A stretch of DNA of 5,539 nucleotides. Origin: an uncultured Bacilli bacterium (GTDB lineage Bacteria; Bacillota_I; Bacilli_A; RFN20; CAG-631). Positions 1 to 5,539 of this stretch are shown piece by piece. The notes below the pieces were generated by a model. The model was given only the letters and a program-made list of their open reading frames with translations. It was not told the DNA's origin and searched no databases. The stretch spans positions 1 to 5,539 of the forward strand of contig CAKPZU010000124.1 of the NCBI GenBank assembly GCA_934215405.1, given 5' to 3'. Within the stretch, counting starts at the first letter, position 1, and each line of letters starts with the position of its first letter. The position numbers and the translations under genes are program-made.

Positions 1-386
1 TATATCAAATAGGCTGGAATTTATCTGATTTAGCTCCACATGATTTAAGAGCAGCCGATTATGATGATTGGAATTTAAATGGCGATATTTTATTGTATTA
101 TGATTTATACGATATAGCCTTTGAAATATCAAGCATGGGTATTAGAGTTGATGAAAATAGCTTAGTAGAGCAATTAAAATTTAAAAATGAAGAAAATAAG
201 CTAAACAATGAATATTGTCAAAAAATAATTAACAAAGAATTACCATATAGTATTGGTGGAGGAATTGGTCAATCTCGTCTTTGTATGTACATGCTAAAAA
301 AAGCCCATATTGGTGAAGTGCAGGTTTCATTATGGGATGAAAATGATATTCATGAATTAGCTAAAGAAAATATATATTTATTATAA
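1..386 (+). CDS. asnA: Aspartate--ammonia ligase (asparagine synthetase A), C-terminal part, cut by window edge
   Basis: AsnA makes asparagine from aspartate and ammonia with ATP hydrolysed to AMP and PPi, in the cytoplasm; it is related to class II aspartyl-tRNA synthetases. The reading frame is open from base 3 and gives 127 residues ending in a TAA stop, against about 330 for the whole enzyme, so the N-terminal two thirds lie outside the window. Visible family signatures are the PHD-x-RA-x-DYDDW block near the start, LNGDIL, EISSMGIRVD, and the GGGIGQSR glycine-rich block that corresponds to motif 3 of class II synthetases, with the Arg expected at the ATP site. The segment is complete and collinear with the family, so the gene looks functional. 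The codon ATG at 93 is an internal methionine and not a start. The promoter and any leader regulation are not visible. It converges with the gene at 436-1485, sharing a terminator. Confidence 0.95.
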   Translation, partial: YQIGWNLSDLAPHDLRAADYDDWNLNGDILLYYDLYDIAFEISSMGIRVDENSLVEQLKFKNEENKLNNEYCQKIINKELPYSIGGGIGQSRLCMYMLKKAHIGEVQVSLWDENDIHELAKENIYLL

Positions 387-391
387 AAATA

Positions 392-432
392 GCACAAATT
401 AGGGAAAATTAATCCTTTAATTTGTGCCTTTT
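392..432. terminator. Bidirectional intrinsic terminator between convergent genes
   Basis: A perfect 10-bp stem, GCACAAATTA at 392-401 and TAATTTGTGC at 418-427, encloses a 16-base loop that can close further by G-U/G-C pairs. It is followed by CTTTT on the plus strand (428-432). On the minus strand the stem is followed by TATTTTTAT (from 391 downwards). It lies just after the asnA stop and just after the stop of the minus-strand gene, so it can end transcripts from both sides. The T-tract is short on the plus strand. Confidence 0.8.
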
Positions 433-435
433 AAT

Positions 436-1485
436 TTATAATAGCTTATATTTTAATTCATTAATAAATTTATCAGTTAATAAATAAGTTAAATCATCCA
501 TATTATTAACTTCATAATCCTTTAATAATTCATGAATTTTGTTGATAATATGATCATAGAAGGATTCCTCATCCATATAATTATTCTCAATTTGATAAAT
601 TTGTTCAAATAGATATGTTAAAATACAACGCCTTAGCATAATAATCATGGAATTTTCAATCCAATAATCGGCATTATTCTTTAAAGCCTTAATAGCTTGT
701 AAATATGTTTTTAAGCCATCATCAACATCATGCCATAAATCAACAAAATAATAATCATAGGTAGTATTTAAATTATTAATATAATTTATAGCATCATCCT
801 TAATTATTTTTATCTTATCTTTATTTTCAAATAAAGGTAAAATGTTTTTAGTAAATAAATCAATAACATTTTGATCATTTTCAATAATAGTTATAGATTT
901 AACATCATCCTTTAATGATACCATATATTGATAATAGCCAAGTCCTAATCCTAGTGTTAAAACATTTCCTTTAGCCTTTGATATTGATTTTTCCATTGTA
1001 TTTATTTCATGAGGAGTTATAAGCATCCAAATGCTATCATCCTTATATAAGGCTAAATAATTAAAGGTATCCTTAAAATAACCAATGGGAATAATTTCAT
1101 GATATTTATTATCAACACTCACAAAATCGTATAAAAAGCCTTCATATTTATTATATTTTAAGGTTTTAAATTTATAATTTTTATATGATAAATCATTAAT
1201 TTTAATGTTTTTTATATAAGGATTATTTAAATATTTATTCATATCTAATTCAATAAAGTTTTTCTCTAAATGATAATCCTTAATTTCTTTAATAAAGCTT
1301 TTATCAAAATCATAATAATCCTTAACACATTCATATAATGAATTGTTATCTTTAACTAATGTAGCTATTTCCTTAGCATTATAAAGATAATCAAAAACAA
1401 AATCTGATAGAACCTTGTTTGTTTCATCTATTTTAAATATTTCTTTAAGCCTTTGTTCACTAAGTGAAGTTTTATTTAATCGCAT
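436..1485 (-). CDS. Uncharacterised protein with SAM-dependent methyltransferase/spermidine synthase-like domain
   Basis: The protein has 349 residues. Residues 170-270 read as a class I (Rossmann) SAM-binding domain: LTLGLGLGYY (176-185) is motif I, IIEND (200-204) supplies the acidic residue E202 that normally holds the ribose of SAM, KDDAINYI (229-236) is the adenine-side loop, and YDYYFVDLWHD (243-253) is the strand after it. This order and the VD motif resemble spermidine synthases and the methyltransferases related to them. The usual spermidine-synthase DSxDP segment is replaced by DLWHD, so aminopropyl transfer is not supported. The first 160 residues form a separate mostly helical then beta-rich region that I do not recognise; residues 280-349 are helical and acidic. 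No signal peptide or membrane segment is seen, so it is likely cytoplasmic. The start ATG has only a weak ribosome site (GAGTGTGA) and sits about 20 bases after the predicted transcription start. Substrate unknown. Confidence 0.75.
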   Translation of the reverse strand: MRLNKTSLSEQRLKEIFKIDETNKVLSDFVFDYLYNAKEIATLVKDNNSLYECVKDYYDFDKSFIKEIKDYHLEKNFIELDMNKYLNNPYIKNIKINDLSYKNYKFKTLKYNKYEGFLYDFVSVDNKYHEIIPIGYFKDTFNYLALYKDDSIWMLITPHEINTMEKSISKAKGNVLTLGLGLGYYQYMVSLKDDVKSITIIENDQNVIDLFTKNILPLFENKDKIKIIKDDAINYINNLNTTYDYYFVDLWHDVDDGLKTYLQAIKALKNNADYWIENSMIIMLRRCILTYLFEQIYQIENNYMDEESFYDHIINKIHELLKDYEVNNMDDLTYLLTDKFINELKYKLL

Positions 1486-1511
1486 TTAATCACACTCATT
1501 TCGCAATATCT

Positions 1512-1541
1512 ATTATATACTATTTTTCCATTCTATGCTAA
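1512..1541 (-). promoter_or_regulatory. Predicted sigma-A promoter of the minus-strand SAM-domain gene
   Basis: Read on the minus strand, TTAGCA (1541-1536) and a consensus TATAAT (1517-1512) are separated by 18 bases. The -35 matches TTGACA at four of six positions. Transcription would start near 1505, leaving a leader of about 20 bases before the ATG at 1485. The elements overlap those of the opposite promoter at 1516-1544. Confidence 0.6.
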
Positions 1542-1544
1542 AAT
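1516..1544 (+). promoter_or_regulatory. Predicted extended -10 promoter of the GH26-like operon
   Basis: TGCTAAAAT at 1536-1544 is an extended -10 box (TGn followed by TAAAAT, five of six matches to TATAAT). The -35 at 17-base spacing, TATACT (1516-1521), is poor, as is common when an extended -10 is present. Transcription would start near 1551, about 23 bases before the ATG at 1574. No cre-like palindrome is visible here, unlike the promoter at 4301. Confidence 0.5.
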
Positions 1545-1557
1545 ATTTGTGAGTAAT

Positions 1558-1581
1558 GGAGGATTAATTATGTATGAATAG
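1558..1581 (+). promoter_or_regulatory. Ribosome binding site with overlapping three-codon mini-ORF at the GH26-like gene start
   Basis: GGAGG at 1558-1562 is a strong Shine-Dalgarno site. Two ATG codons follow it. The first, at 1570, has the better spacing (7 bases) but opens only ATG-TAT-GAA-TAG, ending at 1581. The second, at 1574 in another frame, has 11-base spacing and begins the lipoprotein gene. The start at 1574 is chosen because it gives a complete lipoprotein signal peptide; the next in-frame ATG (1598) would remove its basic N-region and has no ribosome site. The mini-ORF may reduce or tune initiation at 1574. Confidence 0.5.
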
Positions 1582-3517
1582 GAAAAGAAGATGCCTTATG
1601 ATAATTGCTGTGATTTTATCTTTAGCATCTTGTAATACAACAAAGAAAACTGTATTTCCAGAGGAAATGTATGAAGGAGATGAAATTAAAATGGATGAAC
1701 ATTTTTTTAAGGACATTAAAAATTTTAAATCAGAAAAAGAAGATATTGAAAAAGTATTTAAGGATAATTATATAGATGAAGAAAATTTAATAAATAAAGA
1801 TACAATTACCTATGGTGAATTATATTTGTCTGATAAAAGAAGTGAAAATTTAACTTATATTTCTAATAATGAAGAGGACGCTCATTATATATTTTATGCT
1901 AACAACAAAGCAAGAGCTATTTCAAGAGCAAAAGGCTATGCTTTAACATTACCTACAAGTAAAACATTAATGGTAAATTTCGATTATTCTATATATAGAG
2001 ACCAATATATAAGTGAAGAATTTACATTATCAATTTCAAACGAAAAGGTAAATCCTGATAGATATACATGGGATATATATCATGATGAATGGATATTTAG
2101 ATATTTATGTGAAAGTGCTTCAACTAGTAAAGAACAAGTTAAAACATACATGAATTCTAATAATTTAGCATTTACAAGAAACAATGTAAAAATAAATAAG
2201 AACTTACTTGAAGGCTTTGAGTGTGAAATCTATTCAGTTGAAATTAAAGATCATGAGCAAATAGAAAAGCCATTTTATAATATTGCTGTTGTTCGTCCAA
2301 GTAATGCTAGAACATTTAGCTTTATTGTTATGAAATCAAAAACAAATATGGATAATGAATTTGACGAAATAATAAAGTCATTTAGAAAAATACCATCATT
2401 TGGAAAGGCTAATAAGGTAAAGGAGTTTGATTTAAAGGTACCTTCATATTTAAGCGAAGAAACACAAAAATACTATAAAAAGCTAATGGAGCAAAATTAT
2501 ACAGAATGGGGAATCTTTAGCTATTCAATGTATAATAACCCACAGCATAAGGATTCACAAGAAGCAAAAATAAGAAGTAGAAAGAATGCTCTTGAAAGCT
2601 TAATGGATTATGATTTTGGCATTATGCCAACATATTCACACTGTGGAAGATTAACAGATGATTTCCAAGAAACATTTCCACTTCAAACAGCAAATGAATT
2701 TGCAGGAGGAAATGGCTTTAATAATAAGCCAGTAATTCAATACACTTTACAATTTACTGCTTCAAATAATGAAGGATTATATGGCTATACACCAATGTTT
2801 GATATTTTACGTGGTAAATATGATGATTATTTTAAAAAGCTAGCAAGTGATATTAAGGCTTATGGAAAGCCAGTATTATTTAGATTGAATAATGAAATGA
2901 ACTCTGACTGGGTAAGTTATTGTGGCCAGGTTACCCTAATGGATCCAGATATTTTTAGCTTAACTTGGGAAAGAATGGCTAAAATCTTAAAGGATGAAGG
3001 CTGCGATAATATATTATATATCTTCAATCCAACTGGTAAAACATATCCGTTTTGTAATTGGGGAGAGGATCTATGCTATCTTCCATCTTTGAAGTATGTA
3101 CAAATTTTAGGGTTGACATATTATGAATACAACAATTATACTAATGGTGAAGAACCTCAATCATTCTATGAGCTTTATAATTGGTTGTATGAGAAAAATA
3201 CTCCTCAATTTAAAAAGTATCCAGCTATTATTTCAGAATTTGCATGTGGCGCTGGAGGTGAAACTACAGGAAAGGCTTATCGAAATAAAGATACTCAAGC
3301 AAATTGGGTAGTAGAAGCATTTGACCTATTAAATAGCTATAGAACTGATGATATGGTTAATCAAATAAAAGGTGCTGTTTGGTTTGATGCTAATGATTAT
3401 TATGGAAATCAAGTAAAGAACTTATTAGTATTAGATGAATATAAAACAAGTGGCACTATTAAAGCCTTTAAAGCTGGCTTAAATGATTTGAAAAAAATTA
3501 AAAAAATGGAGAAATAG
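1574..3517 (+). CDS. Surface lipoprotein with GH26-like (clan GH-A) glycoside hydrolase domain, probable beta-mannanase relative
   Basis: The 647-residue protein starts with a lipoprotein signal peptide: basic MNRKRR, a hydrophobic stretch, and lipobox L-A-S-C with Cys20 as the lipidated residue, so the mature protein is anchored on the outer face of the membrane. Residues 21-80 are a charged linker. Residues about 80-275 form a beta-rich domain I do not recognise firmly; its end (about 247-272) recalls PsbP/DcrB-type folds. Residues about 305-640 resemble GH26: WGIFSYS (312-318), PVLFRLNNEMN (433-443) with Glu441 as expected acid/base, and YPAIISEFACG (549-559) with Glu555 as expected nucleophile. 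GH26 enzymes (mostly endo-beta-1,4-mannanases) usually have His before the acid/base; here it is Asn440, the usual residue of other clan GH-A families, so the substrate is uncertain. It is first in a two-gene unit with the membrane protein at 3521. Confidence 0.8.
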   Translation: MNRKRRCLMIIAVILSLASCNTTKKTVFPEEMYEGDEIKMDEHFFKDIKNFKSEKEDIEKVFKDNYIDEENLINKDTITYGELYLSDKRSENLTYISNNEEDAHYIFYANNKARAISRAKGYALTLPTSKTLMVNFDYSIYRDQYISEEFTLSISNEKVNPDRYTWDIYHDEWIFRYLCESASTSKEQVKTYMNSNNLAFTRNNVKINKNLLEGFECEIYSVEIKDHEQIEKPFYNIAVVRPSNARTFSFIVMKSKTNMDNEFDEIIKSFRKIPSFGKANKVKEFDLKVPSYLSEETQKYYKKLMEQNYTEWGIFSYSMYNNPQHKDSQEAKIRSRKNALESLMDYDFGIMPTYSHCGRLTDDFQETFPLQTANEFAGGNGFNNKPVIQYTLQFTASNNEGLYGYTPMFDILRGKYDDYFKKLASDIKAYGKPVLFRLNNEMNSDWVSYCGQVTLMDPDIFSLTWERMAKILKDEGCDNILYIFNPTGKTYPFCNWGEDLCYLPSLKYVQILGLTYYEYNNYTNGEEPQSFYELYNWLYEKNTPQFKKYPAIISEFACGAGGETTGKAYRNKDTQANWVVEAFDLLNSYRTDDMVNQIKGAVWFDANDYYGNQVKNLLVLDEYKTSGTIKAFKAGLNDLKKIKKMEK

Positions 3518-3520
3518 TTA

Positions 3521-4222
3521 ATGACAAAAAAAATATGTAAGTATTTAGCATTAGGTTCCCTAGCAGTTGTTTTACTTTTATTAATCATTGCCCTAGTAGG
3601 TGAAAATTTATTTAAAGCTGAAATTTTTTCTGATACATTTTGGAAAATTGAATGGACAATTGGTGTAGTATTTATTGTATCCTTAATAGCCATAAATGTT
3701 GCTGAATTAATTGAGCAAAAAAACATTTTAGCAATAGTTTCCTTAGCATTAATGATATTATCAGCAATAATATTATTGATTCTTATTTGGAATAGTGATG
3801 CTATTAATGAGGGTGAAAATTCAAGCGTTAAGGTAAAGATTTGCTGTAGTATAGTTATAACTTCATTCTTAGTAACATTTGTATTAAATCCAATGTTTAA
3901 GCTACAAAAAAGATTTTTCCCAATGCAAATTGTAACATGGGTATTGCTTGGAATCATTTATGTTGAATTTATGATTATGGCTTTATTGCCAGAAAGTTCT
4001 TTTGTAAAAAATGTTTTAAATGAAGCAGCTGGTGTTATTACATTATGGGTTCCTTGTATTGTTGCATTAGGACTTGAGGTAGCAGCAGTTATTCTAGCAA
4101 GAGGAAAAAGAAATGAAGTTGTTGATAGTAAAAAAACAATTACAATTAGTAAAAGCGAATATGATGCTTTAGTAAATGAAAATAAAGAGCTTAAAAAGAA
4201 AATAGAAGAGTTAAGTAAATAA
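3521..4222 (+). CDS. Six-helix integral membrane protein with C-terminal cytoplasmic coiled coil, unknown function
   Basis: I do not recognise the family of this 233-residue protein. Six hydrophobic helices are visible at about residues 8-27, 45-63, 68-90, 104-123, 134-154 and 170-193. Charges follow the positive-inside rule: the lysines of the N-terminus, the KLQKR loop after helix 4 and the basic tail are on one side, while the acidic loop 92-103 is on the other, so both ends should face the cytoplasm. Residues about 208-233 form a short charged heptad pattern (EYDALVNENKEL and so on) suited to a coiled coil for self-association or a soluble partner. The ATG is three bases after the TAG of the GH26-like gene, with GGAG at 3508-3511 inside that gene's last codons at 9-base spacing, so the two are almost certainly co-transcribed and probably translationally coupled. 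No transporter or enzyme motif is seen. Confidence 0.8.
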   Translation: MTKKICKYLALGSLAVVLLLLIIALVGENLFKAEIFSDTFWKIEWTIGVVFIVSLIAINVAELIEQKNILAIVSLALMILSAIILLILIWNSDAINEGENSSVKVKICCSIVITSFLVTFVLNPMFKLQKRFFPMQIVTWVLLGIIYVEFMIMALLPESSFVKNVLNEAAGVITLWVPCIVALGLEVAAVILARGKRNEVVDSKKTITISKSEYDALVNENKELKKKIEELSK

Positions 4223-4230
4223 ACTAAATG

Positions 4231-4258
4231 GCGAGTTATTAAGATAATGCTCGCTTTT
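4231..4258 (+). terminator. Intrinsic terminator of the GH26-like/membrane protein operon
   Basis: GCGAG (4231-4235) pairs with CTCGC (4250-4254). The stem can continue as TTAT/ATAA across a two-base TG bulge, closing on a TAAG loop. TTTT follows directly at 4255-4258, with more T-rich sequence beyond. It begins eight bases after the stop at 4222 and separates this unit from the next promoter. Confidence 0.8.
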
Positions 4259-4300
4259 ATTTTACTTTTATAACTTATTTTTACATATTTTTACTTTTTC
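4255..4300 (+). other. T-tract-rich upstream region, possible UP element or bent DNA
   Basis: Forty-six bases of nearly pure A/T lie directly upstream of the -35 box at 4301. T-runs of four or five occur at 4255-4258, 4266-4269, 4278-4282, 4288-4292 and 4295-4299, several about 10 to 12 bases apart, and TTTTAC recurs at 4260, 4279 and 4289. Such phased tracts can curve DNA or contact the RNA polymerase alpha subunit. The first tract also belongs to the preceding terminator. Confidence 0.35.
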
Positions 4301-4317
4301 TTGAAAGCGCTTAACAA
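4301..4317. promoter_or_regulatory. cre-like / LacI-family operator over the -35 box
   Basis: TTGAAAGCGCTTAACAA has a perfect 8-bp palindromic core, AAGCGCTT, with the central CG typical of LacI/CcpA-family operators, and TTG/CAA arms. It differs from the standard cre consensus (TGWAANCGNTNWCA) by one extra base in the right half. Its position over the -35 and the first bases of the spacer would block RNA polymerase, so it should act as a repressor site. Either CcpA (glucose repression) or a local sugar-responsive LacI-type regulator could bind; none is encoded in the window. Confidence 0.6.
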
Positions 4318-4329
4318 ATTATAGATAAT
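4301..4329 (+). promoter_or_regulatory. Strong sigma-A promoter of the GH28-like gene
   Basis: TTGAAA (4301-4306) and GATAAT (4324-4329) each match the consensus at five of six positions and are separated by the optimal 17 bases. The transcription start would be near 4336, some 30 bases before the ATG at 4368. A palindromic operator covers the -35 box, and T-rich DNA lies upstream. Confidence 0.75.
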
Positions 4330-4367
4330 TAAAATACAAAATAATAAGTTTTCAAAGGAGAAAGAAT

Positions 4368-5539
4368 ATGTTAAAAAGGAAAATACTATTAGCAGCATTT
4401 TTACTTTCAAGTAATATTTTATGTGTTAATAAAACAACAAGTGTTAATGCTGCCCAAGCTATTGATTTTGAATTTAATTCCATTGATTCTATAGCTAACT
4501 TTCAAGCAGTTAATGGTACTGTTAGTAAAACAAATAATAATGAATTAAAAGCTAATGTTACATCTTCTTTATTTTCTTTACAAACACCAGATATTAATGT
4601 TTCAAAAGGAAATAAATACAGCGCTTTATTAAGTGTTAGAAATACTATACTACTTAGATTAAAAAATAATACAGACGCTTCAAAAATAACACTTTATTAT
4701 ATTACATCAAATAATAAAGAATACTCTGAAGATATGAAAAAGGAATTTGATATAAAGCCAAATTCGGATTATGAAAGTTACTTTTTTAATATTTCAGATA
4801 CTAAAAATTGTAATGGATATTTAAGAGGCCTTAAATTCGTTTTTAATAATTCAAATACTGGGGATATTTTAATTGATGCCATTACCTTTGAAAGAGAAGA
4901 TGCATTAGTTAATTATTTAGGAGAAATAACATCTTGTCTTGCAAACAAGGATAATAAAACAGTAACTATAAAAGGTAAGATAAAGGATGGATACGTTGGA
5001 AAAGATATAAAGGTAATGCAATCTGATAGTAAAAATTATGACGAGTCATTAAACTATCAAGATGGTGTTATTTTAACTACTACAAAAGTAAAAGAAAATA
5101 ATGAATTTGAAGCAACTTTTCCTTTAATGAAAGATAAAAATACAACTCATTTAAGTTCAATGTTTATTCTATCAATTGATAATGTTAAAGTTAACAAAAG
5201 CTGTATGATAGAAAACTACAAAGATTTTTCAGAGGTAACAAATAGATTTACTATTCCTTCTAAAGAAGTAGTTAAGGTAACTGATGAAAGATTTGATGCT
5301 AAAGGAGATTCTTTTACTGATGATACAAAAGCAATTCAAAAAGCTATTGATTATGTAAGTGAAGCAGGTGGAGGGAAGGTTATTCTTCCAGGTGATGATA
5401 GTATTTATGGTAAAAGATATATGGCTACACAAATTAACATGAAAAGTAATGTTGAATTTGTAATTGAAACGGGTGCTGTTTTATGGCAATCACCACGTTA
5501 TGAGCAATATCATTATAAAGATACAACGCCTATTTATGG
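4368..5539 (+). CDS. Secreted multi-domain GH28/pectate-lyase-type beta-helix protein, N-terminal part, cut by window edge
   Basis: The frame is open to the window end, giving 390 residues without a stop. AGGAG (4356-4360) lies 7 bases before the ATG. Residues 1-28 are a signal peptide: MLKRK, a hydrophobic core, then a probable cleavage site after V-N-A; no lipobox is evident. Residues about 30-180 look like a beta-sandwich of the carbohydrate-binding/galactose-binding-like type, opening with IDFEFNSID and ending with ILIDAITFERED. Residues about 181-290 look like an Ig-like linker domain. From residue 304 the beta-helix begins: VTDERFDAKGDSFTDDTKAIQ, then a GGGKVILPG turn, then KSNVEFVIETGAVL, the usual opening of polygalacturonases (GH28) and Pectate_lyase_3 proteins. 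The catalytic aspartates lie beyond the window, so activity and substrate (pectin or another acidic or rhamnose-bearing polymer) cannot be fixed. Expression is probably sugar-controlled through the operator at 4301. Confidence 0.75.
   Translation, partial: MLKRKILLAAFLLSSNILCVNKTTSVNAAQAIDFEFNSIDSIANFQAVNGTVSKTNNNELKANVTSSLFSLQTPDINVSKGNKYSALLSVRNTILLRLKNNTDASKITLYYITSNNKEYSEDMKKEFDIKPNSDYESYFFNISDTKNCNGYLRGLKFVFNNSNTGDILIDAITFEREDALVNYLGEITSCLANKDNKTVTIKGKIKDGYVGKDIKVMQSDSKNYDESLNYQDGVILTTTKVKENNEFEATFPLMKDKNTTHLSSMFILSIDNVKVNKSCMIENYKDFSEVTNRFTIPSKEVVKVTDERFDAKGDSFTDDTKAIQKAIDYVSEAGGGKVILPGDDSIYGKRYMATQINMKSNVEFVIETGAVLWQSPRYEQYHYKDTTPIY

Noticed and set aside
93..386. A separate small gene starting at ATG 93
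   Set aside because: The frame is open back to base 3 and the upstream residues match AsnA, so 93 is an internal methionine.
1490..1512. Seven-codon frame on the minus strand overlapping the SAM-domain gene start (ATG near 1500)
   Set aside because: It has no ribosome site before it and sits almost at the predicted transcript end, so chance occurrence is more likely than a leader peptide.
3123..3311. Short plus-strand open frame of 62 codons
   Set aside because: It is out of frame inside the GH26-like catalytic domain, has no ribosome site and no recognisable content.
3409..3957. Open frame on the minus strand of 182 codons
   Set aside because: It lies wholly opposite the end of the GH26-like gene and most of the membrane protein gene, both of which have ribosome sites and recognisable features; its composition is what the antisense of hydrophobic codons gives.
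1574..4222. Use of genetic code 4 (TGA as tryptophan), considered because of the high AT content
   Set aside because: Tryptophans at conserved positions are all TGG and no in-frame TGA occurs in any gene here.
5229..5432. Short minus-strand open frame of 67 codons
   Set aside because: It is antisense to the start of the beta-helix domain, with no ribosome site or terminator of its own.
1..5539. tRNA or rRNA genes, CRISPR repeats, insertion-sequence ends, phage genes
   Set aside because: No GC-rich cloverleaf-like segments, no spaced direct repeats and no transposase or integrase motifs were seen on either strand.

Overview
The window reads as chromosomal DNA of a very AT-rich, low-GC Gram-positive-type bacterium (Bacillota, or a relative such as the Erysipelotrichales or the walled/wall-less Bacilli close to Acholeplasma). 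The grounds are codons ending almost always in A or T, AGA as the main arginine codon, purine-rich Shine-Dalgarno sites, a lipoprotein signal peptide and a CcpA/LacI-type operator. Tryptophan is written TGG and no reading frame contains an internal TGA, so the Mycoplasma/Spiroplasma genetic code does not apply. Signal peptides and plant-polysaccharide enzymes suggest a gut or plant-fibre habitat; this is inference.

Layout: (1) 1-386, the 3' end of asnA (ammonia-dependent asparagine synthetase), closed by a hairpin that can terminate both strands. (2) 436-1485 on the minus strand, an uncharacterised protein with a SAM-binding Rossmann domain of the spermidine synthase/methyltransferase type. 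(3) 1486-1573, a compact divergent promoter region in which the promoter elements of the two flanking genes overlap. (4) 1574-4222 on the plus strand, a two-gene unit: a surface lipoprotein with a C-terminal GH26-like (clan GH-A) glycosidase domain, then, three bases later, a six-helix membrane protein with a cytoplasmic coiled-coil tail; a terminator follows. (5) 4259-4367, a strong-looking promoter preceded by T-tracts, with a cre-like palindrome over its -35 box. (6) 4368 to the end, the N-terminal 390 residues of a secreted multi-domain protein whose last visible part is the start of a GH28/pectate-lyase-type beta-helix.

The two enzymes of regions 4 and 6 are probably both exported and act on polysaccharide outside the cell: one stays on the membrane as a lipoprotein, the other is released or wall-associated. 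Only the second has a visible carbon-catabolite-type operator. Nothing here shows transporters or a regulator gene, so whether this is one polysaccharide locus cannot be decided from the window. I see no RNA gene, CRISPR array, insertion sequence or phage gene. The most unusual items are the GH26-like catalytic site with Asn-Glu where GH26 normally has His-Glu, its undescribed N-terminal domain, and its tightly coupled membrane partner.
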